Notes: generated by a model from the letters alone, not told the origin. Positions 1 through 9,503 are shown, counted from the stretch's first letter. The stretch is 64,000 nt of DNA from an uncultured Actinomycetes bacterium (GCA_903852755.1 CAINRS010000140.1:22052-86051); one strand, 5' to 3'. Numbers and translations: made by a program.

Positions 1-2
1 GT

Positions 3-326
3 GCGGCGGAGTCCTACGGGGCCGATCCGCAACTGGGGGAGGGACGGCGTCGGGTCGTCCACACCGTGTTCGACGTCGTGTGGTGGGGGATCGTCGGAGC
101 TGCCGCGGTGGGCCTCGCCCTGTCGTTCGGCCGTCGCTCCCGGGCCACGGTGGGGGTGCTGCTCGTGGTGCTCACAGCACTCGCCGGCGCAGTGGTGCCC
201 GTCCTGTTCTTCGGTGACCCGCGGTTCAAGATGGGCGTGGCGCCGTCGCTCGTGCTCCTCGCCGGGGTGGGCATCACGTGGATGCTCGCCCGGTCGCGGT
301 CCCGTGGACGGGAGCCGGTGTCGTGA
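3..326 (+). CDS. C-terminal end of a polytopic membrane protein, GT-C glycosyltransferase-like (5' truncated)
   Basis: Only the last 107 codons are in the window; the gene begins upstream. Three hydrophobic segments are visible, and between the last two lies FFGDPRFKMGVAPSL. A GD.R[FY]...P motif before the final helix is common near the C-terminus of family 39/83 mannosyl/arabinosyl-type membrane glycosyltransferases, and the genes downstream are also envelope-glycan genes. The stop TGA overlaps the GTG start of the next gene by 4 nt, so the two are probably co-translated. The family call is inference from a short fragment. An O-antigen ligase or other polytopic transporter cannot be excluded. 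Confidence 0.5.
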   Translation, partial: AAESYGADPQLGEGRRRVVHTVFDVVWWGIVGAAAVGLALSFGRRSRATVGVLLVVLTALAGAVVPVLFFGDPRFKMGVAPSLVLLAGVGITWMLARSRSRGREPVS

Positions 327-2404
327 GGTGGGACGTCATCGACCGCAGTGCGCACCCGGCCGTCACGTCAGCGCCGTCGAACGTGCCCCTCGACGGGTCG
401 GCCGCTGCCCACCCCCGCCGACGCCGGGCACTCGACGGTCTGCGGTGCCTGGCCGTCGTGTCCGTCGTCGTCTACCACGCCGAGGAGCAGTACCTCCCGG
501 GTGGGTTCGTCGGGGTCGACCTGTTCTTCGCGCTCTCGGGATACCTGATCACGGCGCTCCTGCTCGCCGAGCACGAGCGCACCGGCGTCGTGTCGCTGGG
601 TGCGTTCTGGCTGCGGCGGGTCCGACGCCTCTGGCCGCTCGCCTGGCTGACGCTCGCCGGTGTGGCGGTGCTCGGGTTGTTCGGGGTGTGGGGAGCCGAC
701 CGGGAGCGGCTGCTACCGGCCGAAACCCTGGCGGCGGTCGCGAACGTCTCCAACTGGTGGCAGATGGCCAACGGCGGCTACCTCACGGTCGGCGTCGCCC
801 CGTCGCCGCTCCGGCACTTCTGGTCGCTCGCCGTGGAGGAACAGTTCTACCTGATCTGGCCCATCCTCCTGGTGGGCCTGGTCGCCGTGGGTCGTCGCCT
901 CGGCGGATCCGATCGAGTCGGTGGGCCCGGTCGGGATCGGGGCACGGCGGTCCTCGCAGCCGGGATCGGTGCGCTGTTCGTGGCCTCGGCCGGGTCGGCG
1001 TACCTGGCATCGCCGACGGTGGCCTACCTCGGGACACACACGCGTGCGGTGGCACTGCTCGCCGGTGCCGGCCTGGCGGTGGCGCTCCGTCGCACGCCAC
1101 TCGGCGGGCCGGCATCGAGCGGGGCCAGGCGCCTCGTCCTGTCCGCCGGAATCCTCGGTGCCGCCGTCCTGGTCGTCGCGTCGTTCGTGGCCAGTCCGGA
1201 GTGGCCGCTGCTCCACCGGGGCGGGTTCAGCGTCGTGGCACTGGCGGCGACGGGCGTGGTCGCGGCAGCCCTCGTCCCCGGGTGGCCCCGTCGGCTGCTC
1301 GCGATCGCGCCGTTGGTGTGGGTCGGACGGCGGAGCTACGCCGTGTACCTGGTGCACTGGCCACTGGTGGTGGCCATGGGTCCCGAGGTCCCCGGGTGGG
1401 TCGTCGTCGCCGTCGTGCTCCCGACCTCGGTCGCCATCGCTGCGGTGCTCCACCGTGTGGTCGAGCTCCCGGTCCAGGTGCGCCGGTTCGCTCCCGGCCG
1501 ACTCCTCGCCTCCGGACTGGTGGTGCTCGCGATCACGGCGGGGGCGCTCTGGTGGGCCCGGCCGACCTCGCCCACGGCGGGGGAGCAGGTCGCAGCGACG
1601 TTGGAGCGGGTGCCCGACCCCGAACCGGCCACGCCGCCACCGGTGGACTCCCCGTCGACCACCGTCCCGTGCATCCCGGCGGATGCACCGGCCCGACTCT
1701 TCACCGGTGGGACCGAGCAGTTCGACGAGTCCACCGTGCAGGCGGTCGCCGATCCGGCATCGGGGTGCGCCGAGCAGACCCGGGTGCTGGTCCTGGGGGA
1801 CTCGCTCGGTCGGGGTGCGTCGAACGGTCTGGTCGCACTGGGGGATCCGAGCGTGCTGGTCTGGGACCGGACGAGCCTCGGGTGTTCGTTCGGCGCCACG
1901 TCCGCCACCTCCGAGGCGTGTCCGGACTGGCGTCAGGCGTGGCCGATCTCCCTGCTGGGGATCCAGCCCGACGTCGTGCTCGTGTTCTCCCGGGTGCTCG
2001 AGGACCTCCCGGGCGGCGCGGACGCGCCGTTCCTCACCCCGGAGGCCGATGCCGAACGCACCGCGGTGTTCGCCGAGGCCGCCGAGGTCCTCGGAGCCAC
2101 CGGCGCCCAGGTCCGTTTCGTCTCCGCGGCCGTGCCGGGGGAGCCGAACGGCAGGTTCTACTGCGACGGCCGGGTGGCGGGGACTCCGTGTGACCGTGCC
2201 TGGGTCGATGCGTGGAACCGCTCCCTCGCAGCCGGAGCCGCTGCCGGTGGGGCGGGGGTGATCGACGCTGCCGGGTGGACGGCGGCTCGGTCCGCGACGG
2301 ACGCGATCGACCGGCCCGACGGGCTCCACTACTCCGGCGGAGCGCTCTTCGAGCACGCGACGTGGTTGCTCGGGGAGATCGAACGCTCGGCGGGGCGCGC
2401 CTGA
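323..2404 (+). CDS. Membrane acyltransferase (AT3 family) with C-terminal SGNH domain
   Basis: This is a 693-residue OafA-type O-acyltransferase expected to transfer an acyl group to a surface polysaccharide. An N-terminal multi-helix AT3 domain starts near residue 36 (RALDGLRCLAVVSVVVYH, the catalytic-His region). It is followed by a Pro/Thr linker and a periplasmic SGNH domain. Block I is GDS (about residue 492) and the catalytic Asp-His pair is in DGLHYS (about residue 666), so this copy looks catalytically intact. The start is GTG 323, chosen because it forms a GTGA overlap with the preceding stop; a longer in-frame extension exists but would run deep into the upstream gene. The stop overlaps the next ATG (TGATG). 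The acceptor glycan is unknown. Confidence 0.85.
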   Translation: MRWDVIDRSAHPAVTSAPSNVPLDGSAAAHPRRRRALDGLRCLAVVSVVVYHAEEQYLPGGFVGVDLFFALSGYLITALLLAEHERTGVVSLGAFWLRRVRRLWPLAWLTLAGVAVLGLFGVWGADRERLLPAETLAAVANVSNWWQMANGGYLTVGVAPSPLRHFWSLAVEEQFYLIWPILLVGLVAVGRRLGGSDRVGGPGRDRGTAVLAAGIGALFVASAGSAYLASPTVAYLGTHTRAVALLAGAGLAVALRRTPLGGPASSGARRLVLSAGILGAAVLVVASFVASPEWPLLHRGGFSVVALAATGVVAAALVPGWPRRLLAIAPLVWVGRRSYAVYLVHWPLVVAMGPEVPGWVVVAVVLPTSVAIAAVLHRVVELPVQVRRFAPGRLLASGLVVLAITAGALWWARPTSPTAGEQVAATLERVPDPEPATPPPVDSPSTTVPCIPADAPARLFTGGTEQFDESTVQAVADPASGCAEQTRVLVLGDSLGRGASNGLVALGDPSVLVWDRTSLGCSFGATSATSEACPDWRQAWPISLLGIQPDVVLVFSRVLEDLPGGADAPFLTPEADAERTAVFAEAAEVLGATGAQVRFVSAAVPGEPNGRFYCDGRVAGTPCDRAWVDAWNRSLAAGAAAGGAGVIDAAGWTAARSATDAIDRPDGLHYSGGALFEHATWLLGEIERSAGRA

Positions 2405-4125
2405 TGGTCGTGCAGCCCCGTTGGGACCGACGCGACGTCCTCGCCCTGGCCGTGGTGCTCGGAGCCCTGCTCCTCCCCGTGCTCGGGTTGATGCGGTACC
2501 AGGGTCCGCCCATGGAGGAGGGCTTCATGCTCGTGTTCCCCGAGCAGATCCTCCAGGGCCGACTGCCGCATCGTGACTTCCTCCACCTCTACGGGCCGGG
2601 TTCGATCTACGTGCTCGCTGCGGTCTACCGGATCCTCGGTGCGGACATCACCGTCGAGCGGATGGTCGGCCTCCTCCAGCACGCGGTGGTCGCGGTGTCG
2701 ATGTACGCGCTGCTGCGTCCGTGGGGCCGACGGGTCGCGACCCCCGCCGCGGTGGTCGCCGTCCTGATCCTGCTCCTGCCGATGGGTCTGGTCGCGATGG
2801 CGTGGAACGGGGCCCTGGCGTTCGCCACGGCAGGGCTGGCGGTCGGGGCTGCTGCGGTCCGGCGGAGCCTCCCCGCCGACCGGAGCGCTGCGACGTCGGC
2901 CGCGGGTGTCGACGTCGACCCGTCCGTCGCGGAGACCCCCGGTACGGATCGGACCGCCGGCCGACTGCTGGCCCTCTCCGGGGTCTGCGCCGGGGCGGCA
3001 CTGCTGTACCGACCCGACCTGGTCCTGGCGGTCGGTGTGGGGGTGGCCCTGCTCGCAGCGCCGCTGTCGTGGGCCCGTCGCCGCCCGCTGCTCCTCGGCG
3101 CCGGCATCACGCTCGCGCTCTACGTGCCGCACGTCCTGCTCAGCGGCATCGGTGCGTCGTTCCAGGGGATGTTCCTCGAGCCGGTCCTCGAGCTCCGGCC
3201 CGGCCGGGCACTCCCGGTGCCGCCGTCGTGGGGCGAGATCGACGGCTTCCTCCAGAAGGCCGGAGCCCTCCGTACCACCGGGTGGCCGTTCCCCATGCCG
3301 GCGCTCTCGCAACAGATCGTCCTGTGGTTCTGGTTGGTCCCCGCCTCGATCCTGCTCGTCGTCGCCGTCGCGTGGATGCTGTGGCGACGGGAGCCCACCT
3401 CGGATCGGGCGCGCAGTTTCGTCCCGGCTGCCGGCTTCTCGGCCCTGCTCATCACCCAGGCGCTCCAGCGGCCCGACACCACCCACCTGGCGTGGGTCAC
3501 GTGCATCTCGTTCCCCCTGGCGATGGCGGCCGTCGCGTACCTGGTCGAGCGCCGGTCGGCGGCTCGACCGTGGCTGCCTCCCGTCATCGCATCGGCGGTG
3601 GCGGCGCTGGTCCTGCTGGTGGTGGTCCCGTTCTACCCGGTGCGGACCTACCTGGACGCCGTGGGGCAGACCTTCGGTCGGAACCAGTTCGGCGCCCCGA
3701 TCACCAACGGCGACCGCACCTTCTACTTCGGGAGTCCCGAGGGCGCAGCGGACGCCCAGGCCGTGGTGGACGGACTCGCGGCGAGGGCCCGCCCGGGGGA
3801 CCGGCTGATCGCCGGGCCCGGTGATCTCTCCCGGACCAACTACAGCGACGCGTACTTCTACCACCTGTTCCCGGACCTCGTCCCGGGCACCCGGTACATC
3901 GAGATGGATCCGGGTCTGGCCGACGCGGAGGGCTCCGGGTTGGCCGAGGAGGTTGCGGCCGCCGACTGGCTGATCCTCACCGATGCCGCGAACACCTGGA
4001 CCGAGCCCAACACCTCGGCCGGCGCACGCAGCGACGCGCCGAACCAGGTCGTGCGGGAGCAGTTCTGTGAGGTCGTGGTCACGCCGACGGTCCGCCTGCT
4101 CGGACGCTGCGGTCCCGGAGCCTGA
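2404..4125 (+). CDS. Polytopic membrane protein, putative GT-C-type glycosyltransferase
   Basis: The 573-residue protein has about ten to twelve hydrophobic segments. An early extracytoplasmic loop near residue 30 carries acidic residues (PPMEEGFMLVFPEQIL) and the motif HRDFLHLYGPGS. GT-C enzymes place their catalytic acidic residue in the first large loop, and 'DF...YGPG' is frequent in uncharacterised mannosyltransferase-like membrane proteins. The C-terminal roughly 120 residues form a soluble domain. The ATG shares one base with the upstream TGA, indicating tight coupling with the acyltransferase. Function is inferred from topology and context only; no substrate can be named. Confidence 0.6.
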   Translation: MVVQPRWDRRDVLALAVVLGALLLPVLGLMRYQGPPMEEGFMLVFPEQILQGRLPHRDFLHLYGPGSIYVLAAVYRILGADITVERMVGLLQHAVVAVSMYALLRPWGRRVATPAAVVAVLILLLPMGLVAMAWNGALAFATAGLAVGAAAVRRSLPADRSAATSAAGVDVDPSVAETPGTDRTAGRLLALSGVCAGAALLYRPDLVLAVGVGVALLAAPLSWARRRPLLLGAGITLALYVPHVLLSGIGASFQGMFLEPVLELRPGRALPVPPSWGEIDGFLQKAGALRTTGWPFPMPALSQQIVLWFWLVPASILLVVAVAWMLWRREPTSDRARSFVPAAGFSALLITQALQRPDTTHLAWVTCISFPLAMAAVAYLVERRSAARPWLPPVIASAVAALVLLVVVPFYPVRTYLDAVGQTFGRNQFGAPITNGDRTFYFGSPEGAADAQAVVDGLAARARPGDRLIAGPGDLSRTNYSDAYFYHLFPDLVPGTRYIEMDPGLADAEGSGLAEEVAAADWLILTDAANTWTEPNTSAGARSDAPNQVVREQFCEVVVTPTVRLLGRCGPGA

Positions 4126-4198
4126 CAGCGCCGCCGCCCCCTCCGCCGCCCCCTCCGGTGCCCGGATCGGTGCCCCCGTCGGGGTACCGACCCCCCGC

Positions 4199-4204
4199 TA
4201 CACT
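4199..4204 (+). promoter_or_regulatory. -10 element (TACACT) of a leaderless promoter
   Basis: TACACT lies 6 nt before GTG 4211, placing the predicted transcription start at or next to the start codon. No Shine-Dalgarno is seen, which supports 4211 over the longer upstream extension. Confidence 0.6.
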
Positions 4205-4210
4205 CCTCCG

Positions 4211-5041
4211 GTGCGGTCGATCGTCGTCGTGCCCACGTACTGTGAGGCAGAGAACATCGCCGGTCTGCTGCGTGCCATCCGGGCCGCTGCACCGGCCACC
4301 GACGTCCTGGTGGTCGACGACGACAGCCCCGATGGCACCGGCCGGATCGCCGAGGAGGTCGGTGCCGAGGTCGGCGGAGTCCGCGTCCTGCACCGGGTCC
4401 GCAAGGAGGGCCTGGGGGCTGCCTACCGGCACGGCTTCCGCGTCGCACTCGACGACGGCTACGACGTCGTGGCGCAGATGGACGCCGACCTGTCCCACGA
4501 ACCTGCGGTCCTGCCCCAGCTCCTCGACGCGCTCGTCGGCGGTGCCGAGGTGGCGGTCGGGTCCCGGTACGTGCCCGGTGGATCGATCCCGAACTGGACA
4601 CGGTTCCGTCGAGGGCTCTCCCGCTGGGGGAACGGTTACGCCCGGTGGATGCTCCGGCTCACCGTGCGCGACGCCACGAGCGCGTTCCGGGCGTACCGTT
4701 CCGAGGTGCTGGAGCGGATCGACATCGACGGGACCCGGGCGAACGGCTACCTGTTCCAGATCGAGACCGCCTACCGGTTGTCCGCGGCCGGGGTCCGTGT
4801 CCAGGAGGTACCGATCACCTTCGTCGACCGGGTCGCCGGCCAGTCCAAGATGGCGGTCGTCCGCACCATGGTCGAGACGGAACTCCGGGTGACCTGGTGG
4901 GGGCTCTCGCTCCGGGCGCCACGCCTGAGTTCGGCCTTCCGTCGGACCCCGGGTGGGCGGTACCTCGCCGACCGTGTCGCGCCCATGCCCCTGCCGCAGG
5001 GGCCCGGAGCAGGCGGCCGGGGCCGGGATCCGGAGCACTGA
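4211..5041 (+). CDS. Polyprenol-phosphate mannosyltransferase-like GT2
   Basis: The 276-residue GT-A glycosyltransferase resembles dolichyl/polyprenyl-phosphate mannose synthases, which load GDP-mannose onto a lipid carrier for GT-C enzymes. Visible motifs are the N-terminal VVVPTYCEAENI, the VVDDDSPDGTG nucleotide-binding loop, the metal-binding QMDADLSHEP and VGSRYVPGG. There is no C-terminal membrane domain, unlike the two-domain Ppm1 form. GTG 4211 is chosen because the conserved strand begins there and a TACACT -10 sits 6 nt upstream. The product would supply donors to the neighbouring membrane glycosyltransferases. The sugar (mannose or glucose) is not certain from sequence. Confidence 0.85.
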   Translation: MRSIVVVPTYCEAENIAGLLRAIRAAAPATDVLVVDDDSPDGTGRIAEEVGAEVGGVRVLHRVRKEGLGAAYRHGFRVALDDGYDVVAQMDADLSHEPAVLPQLLDALVGGAEVAVGSRYVPGGSIPNWTRFRRGLSRWGNGYARWMLRLTVRDATSAFRAYRSEVLERIDIDGTRANGYLFQIETAYRLSAAGVRVQEVPITFVDRVAGQSKMAVVRTMVETELRVTWWGLSLRAPRLSSAFRRTPGGRYLADRVAPMPLPQGPGAGGRGRDPEH

Positions 5042-5042
5042 G

Positions 5043-7847
5043 GTGTCCACGCCGGTCAGGGTCGACACCGATCCGGCCACCCGCCGGGTCGTTCGCCGCC
5101 GGCAGGGCTCACCGGAACTGGGCTACGAGCCTCCGCTCGACGGCCTCAGGGCCGTCGCTGTGCTCGTCGTGTGCCTCTACCACGCTCGGTTCGAGTGGAT
5201 TCCCGGGGGCTTCCTCGGAGTCTCGACGTTCTTCACCCTCTCGGGTTTCCTGATCACGTCGCTCCTGCTCGCCGAGTGGCGCCGATCCGGGGGAGTCGAC
5301 CTGCGGAGGTTCGCGACCCGGCGCTTCCGGCGGCTCCTGCCTGCGGCATGGACGACACTCGGGCTGGTGCTCGTGATGGCGGTACTGGGGGTCTGGGACG
5401 CCGAACAGCTCCGGTCGCTCCGCGGCGACGTCCCGGCGGCGCTGCTCGAGGTCAGCAACTGGTGGTTCATCGTCCAGGACCGCTCCTACGGTGCTCTGTT
5501 CCGGGCACCGTCGCCGACCGAGCACTTCTGGTCGCTGGCGATCGAGCAGCAGTTCTACCTCCTCTACCCGTTGCTCATCGTGGGCGTGGTGGCGCTGGCT
5601 CGGCGGCGCAGGGGTTCCGGTCCGCTCAGCACCCTGGCCGTGGTCCTCGTGTTGCTGACGGTGGCATCGGCACTCCTCAACTGGCACTTCGCCGCCGAGT
5701 CGGTGCCCCGGGCGTACTTCGGGACCGACACACGCCTGGCCGAGCTCACGATCGGAGGCCTGCTGGCGACGGTCGGTCTCCGGCGGCTCCGGCCCGGAAC
5801 CCACCGAGCGGCGTCACGGTTGGCGGTCCTCGCGCTCCCGGCGCTGGTCGTGACCGGGGTGCTGTGGCACACCGCAACGGTCACGAGCGGCTGGTTGTAC
5901 CCGTTCGGACTGCTGCTCACGAGCGCCTGCACTGTCGGACTCATCGTCGCTGCGCTGCAGCCGGGACCCTGGAGGTCGGCGCTCAGTTGGGCGCCGGTGG
6001 TCGCGCTCGGACGCATCAGCTACGGGGTCTACCTGTTGCACTGGCCGGTCTTCCTCTGGCTCACGCCGGTGCGGACCGGGTTGGCGCCCTGGCCGCTGTT
6101 CGGGCTGCGGATGGCCGTGACCATCACCGCCGCCGTGCTCCTCCACCACCTGGTCGAGCGGCCGGTCCGGGACGGGACCGGCTCGATCCCGCGGTACGCC
6201 GCTCGGGCGGCGCTCCCTGCGGCGGCCGTGCTCGTCGTCGCTGCCCTCATGGTCTCGGCGGGCGCACCAGCGCCCTCCGCCGTCGCCTCGGGTACCTCGA
6301 CCACCCTGCCGGTGGCGCCCGCCCCGCTGCGCACGACGGTGATCGGGGACGCGTCGGCGGCGGCGTGGGGTCCGGCGGCGGCCGGCACCGACCAGGAGCC
6401 GCTGGAGGTGCGCTCCGCGGCCGATCCCGGATGCGGGCTGGTCTCCGTGGGGTTCGTCGCGATGCCCGACGGGTCTGCGGAGCGGAACTCCGATCGGTGC
6501 GGGGCGGCCCAGGAGTCGTGGCTGGCCGAGGTCACGAACGACCGACCGGAACTCGTCGTGGTGAGTGGGGGTCTCCGTGACGTCGCCGATCGTCGGACCG
6601 AGCCCGACCAGCCGTGGCGCTCGCTGGGGGACCCGGCGCTCGACGAACTCCTGGCGCTCGAGCTGCGTGACTTCTTCGGTGAGCTCGCCGCGACCGGCGT
6701 GCCGGTCGTCGTGGCGACCCTGCCGCCAATGGACAACCGCACGCTCCCCCCACCCCCGCCGCCGGCGCGTGGCCTCCCGGCGGGGGAGCTGGAGCGGGCG
6801 CTCTACGTGCTGTCGAGCACCGAAGCGGTCCAGGACGGCCCGGGACCCGGGTTCCCCGAGAACGATCCGGCCCGGATCGACCGCTGGAACCAGCTCCTCA
6901 TCGAGGCGGCAGCTGCGACCGGGCTCCCGGTGCTCGACGTCGCAGGGGCGGTCGCGGCCTGGCCGGGCGGACCGTTCGACCCCGAGCGGCGTGCCCCCGA
7001 CGGGGTGGGGTACACCGAGCTCGGGTTGCGCGACCTGTCGGCGACCCTCGCTCCGGCGATGCGCTCGGCCCGGCCTCCGGTTCCCGCTCCGGACCAGCTC
7101 GGGGCCGTGTCGGCGACGCTGCCGCTGCCCGCCGCTCCAGCGGTCACACCGAGGCGCTCCGTCGCACCGGGGTCGCCCGTCCCCGTGCTGGTCGTCGGTG
7201 ACTCGGTCGCGCTCGACCTCGGCGTGGGACTGCGTGACGCCGATGTCGCCGGCACCGACCTGGCGGTTTCGATCGGGGCCCAGTTGGGCTGTCCCGTTGC
7301 GCGTGGGGGCGAGTACCGGTTCATGCGGGACATCGTCCGCTTCGCCGACCGGTGCGACTGGGCCGTGTTGTTCCCCGAGCTGCTCGACTCCTACGACCCG
7401 GCGGTCGTGGTGCTCGGCACGGGCATCTGGGACGTGGTCGACCGTCGGCTCCCCGGTGACGACAGGATCCGGTCCATCGGCGAGCCGGTGTCGGACCGGT
7501 ACTTCCTCACCGAGCTCCTCTCGGCCATCGATCTGCTCGGATCACGCGGGGCGAGGGTGGTGCTGGTGACCTACCCGCTCATCGAGTCCGGCCGCGGCCA
7601 GGGATTCACCGGCCTGCCCGAGTCCGACCCGGCGCGCATGGCCCGACTGAACGAGCTCATCGTGGAGGCAGCGGCACTCCGGCCCGGTGTCGCTTCGGTC
7701 GTCGACTTCGGCGGGTGGATGGCGACCCAGGCGGGAGGTGGGCTGGATCCGTCGATCCGCAGCGACGGGGTCCACCTGACCGAGGAGTTCACCGGCGTCG
7801 CCGGCCGCTGGCTCGCCCCGCAGGTGGACGGGGTGGCGCGGGGCTGA
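5043..7847 (+). CDS. Membrane acyltransferase (AT3) with two tandem SGNH domains, the first degenerate
   Basis: The 934-residue protein has an N-terminal AT3 domain (residues about 30-410, with DGLRAVAVLVVCLYH and EHFWSLAIEQQFYLLYP), then two consecutive SGNH-like domains. The second (about 712-928) is complete: GDS at 719-721, GTGIWD near 792 and DGVH at 908-911. The first (about 430-672) aligns in layout but reads GDA at 435-437 (catalytic Ser replaced) and DGVG at 653-656 (catalytic His replaced), so it is probably inactive. A poly-Pro run (about 569-574) lies inside it. The GTG start is one base past the GT2 stop, so the pair is likely an operon. Family members normally carry one SGNH domain. 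Confidence 0.85.
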   Translation: MSTPVRVDTDPATRRVVRRRQGSPELGYEPPLDGLRAVAVLVVCLYHARFEWIPGGFLGVSTFFTLSGFLITSLLLAEWRRSGGVDLRRFATRRFRRLLPAAWTTLGLVLVMAVLGVWDAEQLRSLRGDVPAALLEVSNWWFIVQDRSYGALFRAPSPTEHFWSLAIEQQFYLLYPLLIVGVVALARRRRGSGPLSTLAVVLVLLTVASALLNWHFAAESVPRAYFGTDTRLAELTIGGLLATVGLRRLRPGTHRAASRLAVLALPALVVTGVLWHTATVTSGWLYPFGLLLTSACTVGLIVAALQPGPWRSALSWAPVVALGRISYGVYLLHWPVFLWLTPVRTGLAPWPLFGLRMAVTITAAVLLHHLVERPVRDGTGSIPRYAARAALPAAAVLVVAALMVSAGAPAPSAVASGTSTTLPVAPAPLRTTVIGDASAAAWGPAAAGTDQEPLEVRSAADPGCGLVSVGFVAMPDGSAERNSDRCGAAQESWLAEVTNDRPELVVVSGGLRDVADRRTEPDQPWRSLGDPALDELLALELRDFFGELAATGVPVVVATLPPMDNRTLPPPPPPARGLPAGELERALYVLSSTEAVQDGPGPGFPENDPARIDRWNQLLIEAAAATGLPVLDVAGAVAAWPGGPFDPERRAPDGVGYTELGLRDLSATLAPAMRSARPPVPAPDQLGAVSATLPLPAAPAVTPRRSVAPGSPVPVLVVGDSVALDLGVGLRDADVAGTDLAVSIGAQLGCPVARGGEYRFMRDIVRFADRCDWAVLFPELLDSYDPAVVVLGTGIWDVVDRRLPGDDRIRSIGEPVSDRYFLTELLSAIDLLGSRGARVVLVTYPLIESGRGQGFTGLPESDPARMARLNELIVEAAALRPGVASVVDFGGWMATQAGGGLDPSIRSDGVHLTEEFTGVAGRWLAPQVDGVARG

Positions 7848-7851
7848 CCGT

Positions 7852-7867
7852 GCGCTCCGGTGAGCGC
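7852..7867. terminator. Stem-loop between convergent genes
   Basis: GCGCTC-CGGT-GAGCGC forms a perfect 6-bp stem with a 4-nt loop in the 30-nt gap between two convergent genes. It has no U-tract, so a bidirectional terminator role is only plausible. Confidence 0.4.
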
Positions 7868-7877
7868 GCCCGTACGT

Positions 7878-9440
7878 TCAGGACGACGGCACGACGGGAG
7901 CGCCGCGACCCGTGCCCTCACCGTCCCCGCCGGAGCCGACCCAGTCCGCTGCGACCGAGGGACGGTTGGCGTCCACCTCGTGGTAGTCGGCCTCGACGTT
8001 GACCGACCACACGTCGTGGGTTGATCCCGTCACGATGTTCTCGACGCTCAGCATGGCGGTGAGCATCGAGTGGTCCTGGTTGTTGTACTTGTGCATGCCG
8101 TTCCGTCCCACCGGATGGACGTTCGGCACGTGTTCGGCGAGCCAGTCCCGGAGCACGGCGACCTTGGCCTGGTACCCCTCGTCGTAGACCGGGTAGGCCC
8201 GGGGCATCCGGACCACGTAGCCGGACTCCACCGCCCCGGCGGGCGCCAGGCCGAGCAGTTCGAGCTCCTGCGTGGCCAGGTCGACCAGGTCGGCATCGTC
8301 CTTGCTCCACATGCCGTCGCCCTCGAACACGAAGTACTCGAGACCGAGGCAGGTCCGTCCGTCCTTGACCAGGTACGGCGACCACGAGCCGAAGTTCTGG
8401 ATCCGGCCGACGGCGACGTCGGGGGAGTGGATGTAGATCCAGTTGTCGGGGAACCCGTCCGCCTCCGGGACCACCAGCGCGACGGTCAGGAAGTCCCGGA
8501 ACCCGAGACCCGAGGCGGCCTCGAGGACCTCGGGTGGCGCCGGCGGCTCCATCGACTGGACCAGGTAGGGGAGCGGCATCGTGGACACCACGTGGTCGGC
8601 GGGGTACCGCGTCTCGTCGCCGTCGCCGTCGACGGCGACCACGGCGGTCGCTCCGGACGCACCCCGTTCGACCCGGCGGACACGCTGGTCGAACACGACC
8701 TCGCATCCGGCGGCCTCGACGAGCTCGGCGCACCGCTCCCACATCATGCCCGGCCCGTACTTCGGGTACTGGAACTCCTCGATCAGGCTGGTCACCTGCT
8801 TGGCCCGGTCGGCGCGGCGGCCGACGAGCCGCGACCGGATGGGTTCCCAGACCGCGTGCCACAGGGACATGCCCTTGATGCGCTGCGCGCCGAAGTCGGC
8901 GGAGAGGTTGGCCGGATCCACGCCCCACACCTTGATGTTGTAGGTGCGGAAGAAGTGCTCGTAGAGCCGGCGCCCGTAGTCGGCGACGACGTACCCCTCG
9001 AGGGTGCTCTGATCCTGCGGTGGCCGCACCTTGGCCCAGAGGTAGGACAGGACACACCGCACCGCCTCCACGAACCCCAGGTTCCGCAGGGCGTTGAGCG
9101 GCTTGATCGGGTAGTCGTAGTACTTGCCCTGGTAGTAGATGCGGCTCATCCGGGGCCGGAGCAGGAACTCGTCGTCGTCGAGGATCTCGTGCCAGAGGGC
9201 CTCGACCGGCTGCACCTTGGTGAAGAACCGGTGTCCGCCGATGTCGAAGCGCCAGCCGTCACGCTCGGCGGTCTGGGAGATGCCGCCGACGACGTCGGTC
9301 GCCTCGAGGATGGTGCTGGTGACCCCCGCCTTGGTGAGCTGGTAGGCGGCGGTGAGGCCCGCAGGGCCTGCGCCGACCACCACGACGCGGGGAGGCGCCG
9401 TCTGGTCGGCTCGGTGGGAGCGGTTGGTGTCGTCGGCCAT
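7878..9440 (-). CDS. FAD-dependent oxidoreductase (UDP-galactopyranose mutase / amine-oxidase-like)
   Basis: The 520-residue protein has an N-terminal Rossmann dinucleotide-binding site (VVVVGAGPAGLTAAYQL, residues about 18-34). It is followed by the GGIS segment and GGHRFF typical of the UGM/protoporphyrinogen-oxidase-like FAD superfamily. The YPIKPLNALRNLG region recalls UDP-galactopyranose mutase-related proteins found in polysaccharide loci, but it is longer than classical Glf (about 390 residues), so a different sugar or lipid substrate is likely. The ATG start has an upstream TAGTTT -10 and a short leader. It converges on the acyltransferase block, which suggests an envelope-glycan role. 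The exact reaction is unknown. Confidence 0.75.
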   Translation of the reverse strand: MADDTNRSHRADQTAPPRVVVVGAGPAGLTAAYQLTKAGVTSTILEATDVVGGISQTAERDGWRFDIGGHRFFTKVQPVEALWHEILDDDEFLLRPRMSRIYYQGKYYDYPIKPLNALRNLGFVEAVRCVLSYLWAKVRPPQDQSTLEGYVVADYGRRLYEHFFRTYNIKVWGVDPANLSADFGAQRIKGMSLWHAVWEPIRSRLVGRRADRAKQVTSLIEEFQYPKYGPGMMWERCAELVEAAGCEVVFDQRVRRVERGASGATAVVAVDGDGDETRYPADHVVSTMPLPYLVQSMEPPAPPEVLEAASGLGFRDFLTVALVVPEADGFPDNWIYIHSPDVAVGRIQNFGSWSPYLVKDGRTCLGLEYFVFEGDGMWSKDDADLVDLATQELELLGLAPAGAVESGYVVRMPRAYPVYDEGYQAKVAVLRDWLAEHVPNVHPVGRNGMHKYNNQDHSMLTAMLSVENIVTGSTHDVWSVNVEADYHEVDANRPSVAADWVGSGGDGEGTGRGAPVVPSS

Positions 9441-9463
9441 GGTCGGTGCCCTGAGGCACCCAG

Positions 9464-9469
9464 AAACTA
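9464..9469 (-). promoter_or_regulatory. -10 element (TAGTTT) for the FAD oxidoreductase
   Basis: TAGTTT on the minus strand lies about 23 nt upstream of ATG 9440, predicting a short 5' leader. Confidence 0.4.
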
Positions 9470-9503
9470 CTCCGTCCCCCTCCCGGGGACGGGCACCCGC
9501 TCC

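Noticed and set aside
713..2356. Long minus-strand frame antisense to the first acyltransferase
   Set aside because: Very high Arg/Gly/Asp content, no recognisable motif, and full overlap with a strongly supported gene. GC-rich codons keep antisense frames open.
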